Of a DNA stretch of 20,619 bases, positions 1 to 8,313 are shown one piece after another; within the stretch, counting starts at the first letter, position 1, and each line of letters begins with the position of its first letter. The translations under genes and the position numbers were made by a program. This DNA comes from Candidatus Helarchaeota archaeon (GTDB lineage: Archaea > Asgardarchaeota > Lokiarchaeia > Helarchaeales > HEL-GB-A), in assembly GCA_016840125.1 (NCBI GenBank), contig JAEOSY010000467.1:1-20619 (forward strand), written 5' to 3'. A model generated the notes under the pieces. That model worked only from the letters and a program-made list of their open reading frames with translations, had not been told where the DNA came from and made no database searches.

Positions 1-445
1 CATAAGGTAACTTAGGTAACCAAAGAGGTTTCTTCTTCATTTTCAAGTCATTGAACATTTGAGGAGTCAAGTTAAGGAATGCCCATCTGAAGTATTTCGC
101 TACTTTCAAGGTGTTTTCTTCAGTGTCACCACGGGTTAGTATGTAATGTTCAAACAGCCCAGGAACAATATTCATGAGCATGTAGCTATTGCCCAACTTA
201 AAAATGGCACCCCTCTTAGATAAGGTTTTTAATATTTTCTTTACTTTATCTTTCTCCCAGCCAGATTTTTTTGCTAGTTTAGGTGCAGTCAGTAATTGAT
301 ATCCTTTATCGAAATGATCTAATAACTCAACTTCTTCTTCATTATAGAGAACCTTTAAAAATTCAGTGGTTTTTTTATGTTTCGGGGTTCCCAATTCATC
401 TATGCTCATCTTTTGGCGCACACTTTCATAATGATCCACAGCCAT
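1..445 (-). CDS. Winged-helix N-terminal part of a probable redox/regulatory protein (partial, runs off the window)
   Basis: The minus strand is open from an ATG at 445 to the window edge (148 codons, no stop), so the C-terminus is missing. The ATG is preceded by a GAGGT-like ribosome-binding site. Residues about 30-95 read as a winged-helix fold: a conserved-looking NEEEVELLDHFD stretch, then helix-turn-helix-like TAPKLAKKSGWEKDKVKKIL, then a short wing (KRGAIFKLGNSYML). A basic, aromatic segment follows (GLFEHYILTRGDTEENTLKV). From memory, archaeal 4Fe-4S dicluster proteins often begin with this kind of winged-helix module, entered through PKHKK and NEEE motifs. A downstream ferredoxin domain is therefore likely but not visible here. 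It is divergent from the DUF362 gene at 544. Coding status is fairly sure; the family is tentative. Confidence 0.65.
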   Translation of the reverse strand, partial: MAVDHYESVRQKMSIDELGTPKHKKTTEFLKVLYNEEEVELLDHFDKGYQLLTAPKLAKKSGWEKDKVKKILKTLSKRGAIFKLGNSYMLMNIVPGLFEHYILTRGDTEENTLKVAKYFRWAFLNLTPQMFNDLKMKKKPLWLPKLPY

Positions 446-487
446 AACCAAACCTCATTTTTTTCTATGGAAAAACAGAAGATGTAC

Positions 488-517
488 TATGATAAATATG
501 ATTGTCTAATTATCATA
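488..517. promoter_or_regulatory. Inverted repeat TATGATAA/TTATCATA in the divergent intergenic region
   Basis: The arms at 488-495 and 510-517 are perfect reverse complements separated by 14 bases. They lie between the divergent starts at 445 (-) and 544 (+). It could be an operator or part of the promoter region. The DNA is AT-rich, so chance is possible. Confidence 0.3.
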
Positions 518-543
518 AGTATGATTATTTAATGGGTGATAAC

Positions 544-1749
544 ATGCCGAAGAAATCTACAGTCTATTGGGCACCCCCGAATGAGAATTTTGCCTTATTT
601 CATACGGAAAAGGATATGACCACAAACAATTTGGTTCAAACCCGGCTAATTCTAAATAAAATTTTGGATAATATCGATTCTGGAGATAAGGTCGCTGTTA
701 AAGTTCACGTGGGAGAAGCTCATAATACACATTACTTACGTCATGATTATGTACGTGAAGTGGTTAATGCTATTAAATCTAAAGGTGGAATCCCTACTTT
801 AATAGAGACTCAAGGATTAGGATTGAAGATTAAACTTGTTCAGATCTCTGAGGATTACTCAATACATCTTGGGCATCGAAAAAATGCCGCAGATCACTCC
901 AAAATTGCACATCTCCATGGTTATAGCGAGTCCATCACAGGTGCGCCATTGAAATTTATAGATGGAGATTACGGACTTGACGGAAAAAATGTCAAAATAA
1001 ATGGACTTCAGTATAAGGAAGTTAATGTTGGGCGGGGATTGTTTGACTTTGATAAGCTTGTCGTTATTTCCCATTTTAAAGGACACGGTGAAGCCGCCTT
1101 TGGGGGGGCATTGAAACAGATCGGGCAAGGGTGTGTGACGAAGAGATATAAACATCTGGCTCATTTTAACGGGCTTCTGAGAATAAATCCTAAGAAATGT
1201 AACATATCCAAGTGCAATAAAGAATGTATTCAGGCTTGTCCTGCTAGCGCCATTGAACTTAATGGGGATTCTGCAGTGATAAATGAGTCGAATTGTTTTG
1301 GGTGCTTTGTATGTGCCAAAAAGTGTCCCGTCAAAAGAGCAATCAAGCAGCCATTAATGAATGGCGTGAAAGATTTTGTCGAACGTGTTGTAGATCATGC
1401 TACGGCGATAATAACATCTTTTAAACCTGAAAATATCCGGTATATTAATTTTGCATTCGATGTAACTGTAATGTGCGATTGCATTTCTAGTTCTGGTACA
1501 CCTATAGTTCCCGACTTGGGTATTTTTGGTTCTTCTGATCCCGTCGCTGTTGATAAAGCGTGCTTGGATGCCGAAGTCAATGCACCCGGCCTGCCCATCT
1601 TTAAGGAGGGTCAATGGACGCAACCTTTGGCATCTGGAGTCGAAAAATTTCAAAAAATGATAGGGGATATAGTCAATGCCAATTATCAATTCGAGGCTGC
1701 AGAAAAAAATAAAATTGGGACAACCGAGTATGAATTGATACAAATCTAA
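544..1749 (+). CDS. DUF362 iron-sulfur protein with a two-cluster ferredoxin insert
   Basis: A 401-residue protein. I chose the ATG at 544 over the upstream in-frame ATG at 502 because GGTGAT, an ideal archaeal ribosome-binding site, lies 3 bases before it. The N-terminal half is DUF362-like (VAVKVHVGE, HYLR, GGIPTLIETQG), followed by the HFKGH motif (residues 177-181) and GGALKQIGQG. A ferredoxin-type segment holds eight cysteines: C219-x4-C224-x3-C228-x3-C232 and C251-x2-C254-x2-C257-x3-C261-P, enough for two [4Fe-4S] clusters. The C-terminal part (SDPVAVDKACLD) is the usual DUF362 ending. There is no signal peptide, so it is probably cytoplasmic. The biochemical role of DUF362 proteins is not established; electron transfer is inferred from the cysteines. 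The stop is 22 bases before the epimerase gene, suggesting an operon. Confidence 0.88.
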   Translation: MPKKSTVYWAPPNENFALFHTEKDMTTNNLVQTRLILNKILDNIDSGDKVAVKVHVGEAHNTHYLRHDYVREVVNAIKSKGGIPTLIETQGLGLKIKLVQISEDYSIHLGHRKNAADHSKIAHLHGYSESITGAPLKFIDGDYGLDGKNVKINGLQYKEVNVGRGLFDFDKLVVISHFKGHGEAAFGGALKQIGQGCVTKRYKHLAHFNGLLRINPKKCNISKCNKECIQACPASAIELNGDSAVINESNCFGCFVCAKKCPVKRAIKQPLMNGVKDFVERVVDHATAIITSFKPENIRYINFAFDVTVMCDCISSSGTPIVPDLGIFGSSDPVAVDKACLDAEVNAPGLPIFKEGQWTQPLASGVEKFQKMIGDIVNANYQFEAAEKNKIGTTEYELIQI

Positions 1750-1771
1750 TAACCTTAAATGGGAACCTGAA

Positions 1772-2941
1772 ATGAAAGAGTATATCCGCAAGTACGAAAA
1801 GGAACTCTTGGAATCAGTCATCCCCTTCTGGGAACGGGCAGTTGATGAAGAATACGGTGGTCATTTCAATTTTCTAGATCGAGATGGATCGGTTTATGAC
1901 ACTGACAAGTCCATGTGGATGCAGTGGCGAATCGTTTATATGTTTGCAACTCTTGCTGAAACGAGATATGTAAACGAGAAAAGGAAGCAATGGCTTGATA
2001 TAGCAAAACAAGGATATGAGTTCCTTGTACAGAATGGGCGGGATAAGAAGGGCAATTATTATTTTGCCTTGAATCGTGAAGGAAAACCAACCGTCGCACC
2101 CTACAATATTGGCTCGGATTTTTTCGCAATTATGGCCTGTGCAGCCTTGTACAAAGCAACAGGAGAGAGAAAACATCAGAAATCGGCCTTTGATTCAATA
2201 ACTAACGTGCTTGGTCGGATGGAAAATCCCAAGGGTATTTGGAATAAACGGCTTCCAGCGAACCCGAAGCGGTTGGTTCATGGGGATTTCATGGCCCAAG
2301 TCAATTTAGGAACGGTTCTCAAAACTTGTATAGGGGGACCTGGCTTTGATCAGCAAGCCAAGGACGCAGTAGATATCATTCTTGATAAATTCTGGAATGA
2401 GGAATACCAAGTAATTTTCGAAAATCTAAACACAGATTACACTTTTGACCTTGAATCGTCTGAAGGGCGGCATATCGTCCCAGGGCATGGGTTTGAAAGT
2501 ATGTGGATGGTGCTTCAGCATTCGGAGATTTATGATCGGCCAGAGATCATCCCAAAAGCGTGTGCCATCATTGAGTCGTTGCTTGAATTCGCATGGGATA
2601 AAAAGTATGGGGGAATATTTTACTTCAGGGATGTATTAGGAAAGCCGCATTTTGAGCTGACATGGGATATGAAGCTCTGGTGGCCGCATAACGAGGCGCT
2701 GGTTGCGGTACTGTATGCATATCGTCTAAGTAAGGAAAAAACTAAATTCTGGGAGTGGTTCAAGCGAATTGATGAATGGACATGGTCCCACTTTCCAGAT
2801 CCTGAATATGGTGAATGGTACGGGTATTTAAATCGTCGAGGAGAACCAACACATTATTTAAAGGGAGGGAAATGGAAAACCTTCTTCCATCTCCCACGCT
2901 GTTTGCTGGAATGTATCGATCAATTGAAATTAATTGAATAA
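1772..2941 (+). CDS. AGE-family sugar 2-epimerase/isomerase (N-acylglucosamine 2-epimerase-like)
   Basis: A 389-residue protein, the usual length of the family. These enzymes are (alpha/alpha)6 barrels that interconvert C2 epimers or aldose/ketose sugars, such as N-acylglucosamine 2-epimerase, cellobiose 2-epimerase and mannose isomerase. Family landmarks are present: the N-terminal PFWERAVDEEYGG start, R53 in MQWRIVY, H239 and E242 in PGHGFES, H306 and E308 in WWPHNEAL, and H373 in FFHLPR. These match the expected substrate-binding arginine and catalytic histidine/glutamate residues. The natural sugar cannot be told from sequence. It follows the DUF362 gene by 22 bases and was probably co-transcribed with it. 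No signal peptide is seen, so it should be cytosolic. Confidence 0.9.
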   Translation: MKEYIRKYEKELLESVIPFWERAVDEEYGGHFNFLDRDGSVYDTDKSMWMQWRIVYMFATLAETRYVNEKRKQWLDIAKQGYEFLVQNGRDKKGNYYFALNREGKPTVAPYNIGSDFFAIMACAALYKATGERKHQKSAFDSITNVLGRMENPKGIWNKRLPANPKRLVHGDFMAQVNLGTVLKTCIGGPGFDQQAKDAVDIILDKFWNEEYQVIFENLNTDYTFDLESSEGRHIVPGHGFESMWMVLQHSEIYDRPEIIPKACAIIESLLEFAWDKKYGGIFYFRDVLGKPHFELTWDMKLWWPHNEALVAVLYAYRLSKEKTKFWEWFKRIDEWTWSHFPDPEYGEWYGYLNRRGEPTHYLKGGKWKTFFHLPRCLLECIDQLKLIE

Positions 2942-3060
2942 GAGCAACTTCTCTTTTAACCTTTCAAAATTTAGAATCATCTTCTTATAGCCATTATTTA
3001 TTCTACATTTTATACACACCTTATTTCATATTAAAAAACAAAAAACATTGAGGATTTTCA
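2942..3060. promoter_or_regulatory. AT-rich gap holding the 3' end of the epimerase operon and the promoter of the phosphodiesterase operon
   Basis: Pyrimidine-rich DNA follows the epimerase stop (CTTCTCTTTTAACC), which may act as a terminator. A TTTATAC element near 3008-3014 is a candidate TATA box, and GAGGAT just before ATG 3061 is a plausible ribosome-binding site. No coding sequence is seen. Confidence 0.3.
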
Positions 3061-4419
3061 ATGAAAAAATCAGACAGAACAGTAATGTTTGTAATCGCGA
3101 TACTCATAGGTTTCGGATTTACTATTAATATCATCGCAGCACAATTCTTCCCACCGACCAATGCAAGGACGACTCCACGTGTCATTTTATTCAGCATCGA
3201 TTCAGCTAATCCCGAGTATTTAACTGAGGATATGATGCCGAAATTGTTTGCCGAAATAATGGCGCGTGGCTCGAAGTACAGATTCGCATTAACTTCCTTA
3301 GCGGCAGAAACCCAGCACGGGCACACGTCTATGCTCACAGGGGCTTTTACTAATAATTCAGGGATGATCGGAAATGGGTTATATTTGAATGACACAGGTG
3401 AAGTAATAGGAGTTGTTTTAGATCCAAAATATAGATTAGCAGAGACGTTGATTGAAGCGATTGAAAGGACCACCCCATCCATCAAAACGGCATTTTTGAG
3501 CGGAAAGTGGCGTCTTCCCCCCCTGCTATCCCAGGATGCAGATTTCATCTTTGCCTCACCCGTTGCCGAGGAAGTCACTGGTATATCATTTCCTTTTGGT
3601 AACTCTGAACAGGAGAGTTATTATCTCCAAAAATTGGGGAATCCGGTTACCTACCCGGATGGGGATATCATCGATCCATGGGTGATGCGAGCACTGCTCG
3701 AACTTATTAAACATGACGACCCCGACTTTATGTTTGTTAATTTGGCTTGGACTGATGTGTTCGGTCATAACAGCGGAGGGATCGGTGATTACAGTATAAT
3801 GATCAAGCGTCAGCTGGCAGAGTTGGATAATCTAATGATGCATTTTTTCACAGAACTGAAAGCAATGGGTGAATATGATAATACACTTTTTGTTTTTGCA
3901 TCAGACCACGGAATGGAGACGATCGAGAAAGTCATTGATGTCAAAGCTTACCTAGAAGACAATGGAATTGGCAGCTATGTCCATGTTGAGGGGGGCTCAG
4001 GTTATATTTTTCTTGATAACCCCGCAGAGACTGCTACTGCCGTTAATTTATTACGTCTAAATCCCGACATCGCTGTAGTATTGAATCGAACCGAGATGGC
4101 ACAATATCCCTACGCGCTAAATACTTTTGAGAATCGGACAGGACAAATCTACATTTCGACAAGAGAACATATAGTGATTACATTTCCAGAACTTCCAGGG
4201 CTAGGGTCAATCCCGCTGAGCCAAATAGGGTCACACGGCGGCAAATCACTTCAAGATGTTGTCATGGCGTGGATGGGACCAAATATTACCAATGCGGGAA
4301 TTGAGATAACAGCAAATATTCCTCATGTGGTGGATATCGTCCCAACAATCTGCAATTTGACCGGCTGGACTTTACCAAATCAATCACAAGGGAGAGTTTT
4401 ATATGAAATCATCGAGTGA
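3061..4419 (+). CDS. Membrane-anchored type I phosphodiesterase / nucleotide pyrophosphatase-like enzyme
   Basis: A 452-residue protein of the alkaline phosphatase superfamily, type I phosphodiesterase branch (PF01663-like). An N-terminal hydrophobic segment (about 8-30) acts as signal anchor, placing the catalytic domain outside the cell. The two-metal site is complete: D47 in FSIDSANPEY, nucleophile T84 in AETQHGHTSMLTG, D232 and H236 in TDVFGH, D282 and H283 in ASDHGME, and H392 in GSHGG. Members hydrolyse phosphodiesters or pyrophosphates, or transfer phospho-groups in surface glycan and lipid-head-group metabolism; the substrate here is unknown. Its last 17 bases overlap the first Yip1-like gene. 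A paralogue starts at 19704. Confidence 0.9.
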   Translation: MKKSDRTVMFVIAILIGFGFTINIIAAQFFPPTNARTTPRVILFSIDSANPEYLTEDMMPKLFAEIMARGSKYRFALTSLAAETQHGHTSMLTGAFTNNSGMIGNGLYLNDTGEVIGVVLDPKYRLAETLIEAIERTTPSIKTAFLSGKWRLPPLLSQDADFIFASPVAEEVTGISFPFGNSEQESYYLQKLGNPVTYPDGDIIDPWVMRALLELIKHDDPDFMFVNLAWTDVFGHNSGGIGDYSIMIKRQLAELDNLMMHFFTELKAMGEYDNTLFVFASDHGMETIEKVIDVKAYLEDNGIGSYVHVEGGSGYIFLDNPAETATAVNLLRLNPDIAVVLNRTEMAQYPYALNTFENRTGQIYISTREHIVITFPELPGLGSIPLSQIGSHGGKSLQDVVMAWMGPNITNAGIEITANIPHVVDIVPTICNLTGWTLPNQSQGRVLYEIIE

Positions 4420-5092
4420 AGGCATAAGTGATCTGCTAAAGAATTACTTTCGCATCCTCTATCGTCCCACTGAAGTAATAGGTGACCTCAGTTCTAGACC
4501 AGTGAATTTAGCGAATACTTTAATAATGGTTATAATTTCAGGTGTTCTTTTGGTTTCCGGTGTTTTTCTCGCAGGTGACGCCATCTATACAACATTCCAT
4601 GAATACGCTTTTACCTATCCACTTGAAATGTTGACTAGTGGTCAATTATTCGGATTTTATCTCCCCTACATGAACGTTAACTACTATGGTTTGGTATTCC
4701 TTTCTGACATACTTTTCGTATTAAAATCCTACATATTTCTTACTATTCTTTTGTATGGATTTTTAAAAGTGTTCAAACAAAAAATCTCAATTAAACGGAC
4801 ATCTCAATTAATTGCTTGGAGCATTTTTCCATTAGGAATTGTGATGTTTATTGCCTCGTTGATTTGCATGGGGCTGAAATTCATAGTTCCAGGTATCTAC
4901 CACTTCATCTATTTCGGCGTTCTTGCAGTGGGATTTATCGTCATTGCACCAGTAATTATCTACTTATTCCTGGAACGGCTCAAGGATGTATCGGTGTATA
5001 AATCCATTTCAATGTACTATCTATCGCTGTTTGTGGTGTTTCTAATATTTACAATCAACCATGCAGGTAAATTCCTTGTCTTAATATGGTGA
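4403..5092 (+). CDS. Yip1-like multi-pass membrane protein (first copy)
   Basis: A 229-residue protein with about five membrane segments (about 36-58, 97-123, 136-162, 166-190 and 202-222). The cytosolic N-terminus (LKNYFRILYRPTEVIGDLSSRP) resembles the entry motif of Yip1-family proteins (PF04893), in which an aromatic/RP-rich helix precedes the membrane bundle. The start is supported by GGGAGAG ahead of ATG 4403, which lies inside the end of the phosphodiesterase gene, so translation is probably coupled. Eukaryotic Yip1/Yif1 proteins act with Rab GTPases in vesicle traffic. Prokaryotic relatives have no defined function, so only membrane location is asserted. Being sandwiched between an extracytoplasmic phosphodiesterase and a similar protein suggests a joint envelope role. 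Confidence 0.75.
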   Translation: MKSSSEGISDLLKNYFRILYRPTEVIGDLSSRPVNLANTLIMVIISGVLLVSGVFLAGDAIYTTFHEYAFTYPLEMLTSGQLFGFYLPYMNVNYYGLVFLSDILFVLKSYIFLTILLYGFLKVFKQKISIKRTSQLIAWSIFPLGIVMFIASLICMGLKFIVPGIYHFIYFGVLAVGFIVIAPVIIYLFLERLKDVSVYKSISMYYLSLFVVFLIFTINHAGKFLVLIW

Positions 5093-5098
5093 TGGTAT

Positions 5099-5689
5099 AT
5101 GGGATTCTTAGGAGATTTAGTTAATCGGCCAACAATGGCCATTGAAACAATAAAAGAAAAGCGAAACATATGGAAAACCGCAGTTCTCATTGTAGCGACT
5201 GGCTTTCTCATGATGATCAATTTCTATTTCCTGCACTTCACCGGAATGTTTCCAGACATCATAATCTTTGCCCTATTTCTAGCTGTTTTAGGGATTCTCT
5301 TAGTACTAACGTTCCTACTTGGATTGGTCATCGATCTCTATATTTTCCTTAAAGTAACAAAATATGAGCCAGCGGGAGACGTATGCAAGACAATTTCCTG
5401 GTGTTATTTAGTTCCATTTCTTATCTTTCATGGCGGTTTATTTGTGGTTATGCTTCTTCTTCGAATGACAGGAACAATAGAATGGGGACCTTACATCTAT
5501 GATTACTTGAAATATCTCTGTTACATTTGGGTAATTGGACTCTCGATAGTAACAATAGTTCAACATCGGAAAGAACATAAAATAAGAAATATGCTGGGCT
5601 TCATCGGAATCTTTGGTTTGAACTGGTTGATCTGGGTTTATCTAAATATGCAAGCATTTAAATTAATATTTACAACTCTTGTCGCATAA
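5099..5689 (+). CDS. Yip1-like multi-pass membrane protein (second copy)
   Basis: A 196-residue protein with five or six hydrophobic segments (about 25-47, 52-87, 98-122, 134-155 and 165-188). The N-terminus GFLGDLVNRPTMAIETI carries the same kind of RP-containing amphipathic lead as the preceding gene, so I read it as a divergent second Yip1-type protein. The gene begins 6 bases after the previous stop. Its ribosome-binding site GGTGAT overlaps that stop codon (TGGTGATGG), the mark of an operon. There is no soluble domain, and no catalytic residues are recognisable. Confidence 0.7.
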   Translation: MGFLGDLVNRPTMAIETIKEKRNIWKTAVLIVATGFLMMINFYFLHFTGMFPDIIIFALFLAVLGILLVLTFLLGLVIDLYIFLKVTKYEPAGDVCKTISWCYLVPFLIFHGGLFVVMLLLRMTGTIEWGPYIYDYLKYLCYIWVIGLSIVTIVQHRKEHKIRNMLGFIGIFGLNWLIWVYLNMQAFKLIFTTLVA

Positions 5690-5703
5690 ATAATTTAAAA
5701 TTC

Positions 5704-5718
5704 CTCTTTTTTTTTATT
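5704..5718 (+). terminator. T-rich terminator of the phosphodiesterase-Yip1 operon
   Basis: A run of nine T bases (5707-5715) lies 17 bases after the stop at 5689, in the 44-base gap between convergent genes. Oligo-T without a hairpin is the usual archaeal terminator. Confidence 0.5.
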
Positions 5719-5733
5719 TACCAGTTAGATATT

Positions 5734-8313
5734 CTAAATTTTAATAGAGGAGGCTTGGATTAGTTTAAAGCATTTTGGGCACATATCATTCATCCCTTGC
5801 TGAATTTGTCGACCCTTTTTTTCTGGTAGAGGAGCATGACAATAGGGACAAAGAACCTCTATTGCCGAAGGGATATTTGTTGTTTTTTCCTCTTGAGTTA
5901 TTTGTGCAATTTCAGCTTTTTCGGCGTGTATGGGGGTGATCGTACCAATTTTTTCTTCAAGACCAGCTATAATTGAATCGAGTGATTTTTTATCTGGTAC
6001 GGGTTCGCTAACTGGGGATGTTTGTTCTGAGGGGGTACTAACTATAGGGAGCGGTTCTGGGGGAGCACTAACTATAGGGATCGGTTCTGAGGGCTCGCTA
6101 ACTATAGGGATTGCCTCTGAGGGGGCGCTAACTATAGGAGACGGTTCTGGGCCCCATAGGGATTCCTCGGGTGGTGCGCTCGCGGGTACATCTTCAGGGT
6201 GATCATCTATTAATTTTAAAAGGTCATCGGTTGAGAGTTGAGTCTGGACCTCTGCGCTGGCGGGTGCTTCTTCATGGAGATTTTTTGCTAATGTGAAAAG
6301 GTCATCAGTTGATAGCTGAGCTAGTGCTTCTTTTTTCTTTTGTCTATGTTCCTTGTAACAGGTTTTATGGACGTATAGACCGTATTCTGATTCAATATAT
6401 TCGTAAAACTTTTGGTCTTGTTGGAAAACATTTTGGAGAGCTTCTATCTCTTGTCTATTTAAAATGTCAAATAGGTCCTTGAGGTTAACATCTTGCCTCT
6501 TGATAATTTCATTGATCTTTTCAGTCCTCTGATTAAGGTCTTTTAAGAACTCAGTTACCTCTTTTCCTTCATCGTAAATCTTTTTAATATCTTCAATAGC
6601 TATCTCTTTTTCATCACTACTAATCTCTTTAAAAGATTCAATAGTTTCTTTAAGATCAATATCGCTAACTAAACCCACAATTTCCCTAATGTCTTCAGCG
6701 ATCTCAGGAAGATATCCAAGGAATGATATAATAGCAGCTCCACATAGTAAGCCATTAAGAATTATTTTTCCCCATTTGAGCCAACTTCTTTCTTTCTTTT
6801 CAATTAAGACTTGATGATGTTTCTCACAGAGAGGACATATTACGTTCATATATTTCTTTTTCGAAAGAATCCCTTTACTAACGATTTCGCTATTGGGGTC
6901 TATCAAGGGAATGCAGTGGTCTTTGGTTTCGAATTCCAACAGAAGACTTATCTTTCTCATTTGTTGTTGTTCCAAATTAAGCTCTAATTTTTGCATCGCC
7001 ACTTCTTGTTTTTGGAGTTTAAGTTCTTCTTTTTGGAGTTTAACTTCTTCTTTTTGCATTTCAACTTCTTCTTGCTGCAAGGCGACTTCTTTCTTTTGTA
7101 TCTGAAGAGCTTGCGTTTGCATCGCTTTTACTTGCTGGATCTCGTTTTTTAGACAGATAAGTACCTGTGCTAGCCCCATTTGATTCACTTCCTCGCCATA
7201 TAAATCGAAAGATATTTCCTTCGATGTTATATTAGTATCAATGAGAAGTGGTTCGTGATTTTTAGTCTGTCCCATAAATTCAATATTGTTTTCATCAATC
7301 AATTTTGGTTTCAGATTGAGATTTTGTTCAAAAACCTGTTGCACTTCTTCGGATGATATATCAGCTATATCAAAAGTGACTGTTTTTGGTTCATTAGCCT
7401 TTAACTGGGTGATTTCCATATCCAATAGCTCAACGCGTTCAGTATATATACACCGATCAAGTGGGTAGGACTTCATCCGGGCAATACGTAACTCCCCTAT
7501 TCTGTCGTAAAAATGAACAGTTGCGTGAATTTGATCGCCCGCCTTACAAAATTCGCCGCACTCAATGATAAACTTCGCAGTACCAAATCCTTGGGGTTTA
7601 ATTGTCCCTAACCTCGCGATTTCAGTTTTTCCAGTCGCCACATTTAAGGAATCTGGAAGGATCATATGTACTGACACCTTATTAATAGCAGTATATGGGC
7701 TGATATTGTCTACTCGAACGAAAAATTGGAACCGATCTTTTAAAACATCAAGTTTCCGTGTAATTTTTACAAGATCTTCTTCCTTCTCTTTTAGTTTAAT
7801 TTCAGGTTTAATTTCTGCAGAGGTGGGAGAATTAAGGGGGGCTTGCATGGGACTAGGTACTGTAGGTGCAGAGGTAGTTGGGACAATTTTTGTATATTGC
7901 TGGCATTGATAACAGTAATATCGGGAATATTCGGGTATAAAATTAGCGGGTAATTTACAGATATGGCAATAGGCCCCCTCCTTGGGTCGATTCCTGTATT
8001 GTATCAATAAATCATAAATACCCAGAGGGGCGGATCGGGTTACACGTCGTCCGTGGTTGGGGCAGGTGACACGGATTTCCATCAAACCGCCCTTATTAAC
8101 TGGATTGAATGTTGTAGGTTGATCACATAATACACACTTAAAAAATAGCGGTGTAAGATGAGGTAGCCATCTGTTTAGATCCTTTAAAGGTAATTCCAAA
8201 TGCTTCTTATGGTTTTTCAAACAATACGCGTCTATTTCTAATCGATGAAGAGCTTTTATAGCTATAATAACTATCTGTCCACCACAAACATCACATCTTA
8301 AAGCAGTTGACAC
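5734..8313 (-). CDS. Large zinc-ribbon / coiled-coil / single-TM protein with internal repeats
   Basis: An 859-residue protein of unknown function. The start is GTG 8313 with GGGAGTGA upstream. Visible order: an N-terminal cysteine-rich part with C7/C10, C60/C63 with C84, and a zinc ribbon C116/C119-C134/C137; a Pro/Ser/Thr linker (about 144-170); a predicted beta-rich segment (about 193-285, FQFFVRVDN...SVHMILPDSLNV...LGTIKPQG) reminiscent of Ig/appendage-type sandwiches; six exact heptads (about 407-448, type KEEVKLQ); CPLC at 493-496; one hydrophobic helix (about 515-537); a charged helical part; two 26-residue repeats (665-716); five 10-residue Pro/Ser repeats (about 719-768); and a C-terminal ribbon C822/C825-C845/C848. 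It is likely a membrane-attached scaffold with cytosolic zinc modules. Divergent from the coiled-coil gene at 8467. Coding is certain; function is not recognised. Confidence 0.85.
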   Translation of the reverse strand: MSTALRCDVCGGQIVIIAIKALHRLEIDAYCLKNHKKHLELPLKDLNRWLPHLTPLFFKCVLCDQPTTFNPVNKGGLMEIRVTCPNHGRRVTRSAPLGIYDLLIQYRNRPKEGAYCHICKLPANFIPEYSRYYCYQCQQYTKIVPTTSAPTVPSPMQAPLNSPTSAEIKPEIKLKEKEEDLVKITRKLDVLKDRFQFFVRVDNISPYTAINKVSVHMILPDSLNVATGKTEIARLGTIKPQGFGTAKFIIECGEFCKAGDQIHATVHFYDRIGELRIARMKSYPLDRCIYTERVELLDMEITQLKANEPKTVTFDIADISSEEVQQVFEQNLNLKPKLIDENNIEFMGQTKNHEPLLIDTNITSKEISFDLYGEEVNQMGLAQVLICLKNEIQQVKAMQTQALQIQKKEVALQQEEVEMQKEEVKLQKEELKLQKQEVAMQKLELNLEQQQMRKISLLLEFETKDHCIPLIDPNSEIVSKGILSKKKYMNVICPLCEKHHQVLIEKKERSWLKWGKIILNGLLCGAAIISFLGYLPEIAEDIREIVGLVSDIDLKETIESFKEISSDEKEIAIEDIKKIYDEGKEVTEFLKDLNQRTEKINEIIKRQDVNLKDLFDILNRQEIEALQNVFQQDQKFYEYIESEYGLYVHKTCYKEHRQKKKEALAQLSTDDLFTLAKNLHEEAPASAEVQTQLSTDDLLKLIDDHPEDVPASAPPEESLWGPEPSPIVSAPSEAIPIVSEPSEPIPIVSAPPEPLPIVSTPSEQTSPVSEPVPDKKSLDSIIAGLEEKIGTITPIHAEKAEIAQITQEEKTTNIPSAIEVLCPYCHAPLPEKKGRQIQQGMNDMCPKCFKLIQASSIKI
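6008..6157 (-). repeat. Tandem 30-bp repeat encoding a 10-residue PIVSxPSEP unit
   Basis: CTAACTATAGGG-type units begin at 6008, 6038, 6068, 6098 and 6128, spaced exactly 30 bases apart. The outer copies (6008 and 6128) are more diverged. On the coding strand they give PIVSAPSEAI, PIVSEPSEPI, PIVSAPPEPL, PIVSTPSEQT and a degenerate SPVSEPVPDK. This is a proline-rich spacer, in-frame within the 859-residue gene, and a place for copy-number change. Confidence 0.9.
6166..6321 (-). repeat. Tandem duplication of a 78-bp (26-residue) unit
   Basis: Residues 665-690 (AQLSTDDLFTLAKNLHEE...ASAEVQ) and 691-716 (TQLSTDDLLKLIDDHPED...ASAPPE) align without gaps. QLSTDDL is exact in both and the PASA turn is shared. 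Each copy looks like a short helix followed by a proline/alanine turn. The duplication lies directly ahead of the 10-residue repeats in the coding direction. Confidence 0.85.
6970..7095 (-). repeat. Six 21-bp repeats encoding exact coiled-coil heptads
   Basis: The DNA repeats every 21 bases (CTTCTTTTTG-type units) and encodes KKEVALQ, QEEVEMQ, KEEVKLQ, KEELKLQ, KQEVAMQ and KLELNLE. Hydrophobic residues recur at positions 4 and 6 of each unit, as in a continuous amphipathic helix. It expanded by duplication within the 859-residue gene. Confidence 0.85.

Noticed and set aside
502..543. Upstream extension of the DUF362 gene to ATG 502
   Set aside because: The GGTGAT ribosome-binding site before ATG 544 and the AT-rich, promoter-like character of 502-543 favour the shorter form.
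1354..1821. Minus-strand ORF overlapping the DUF362 gene end
   Set aside because: Fully antisense to a strongly supported gene and without family features.
6008..6157. CRISPR-like array
   Set aside because: The 30-bp units are contiguous without spacers and encode an in-frame peptide repeat.
6893..7105. Plus-strand Ser/Cys-rich ORFs opposite the 859-residue gene
   Set aside because: They are antisense shadows of the heptad repeats and other coding parts, with no ribosome-binding sites.
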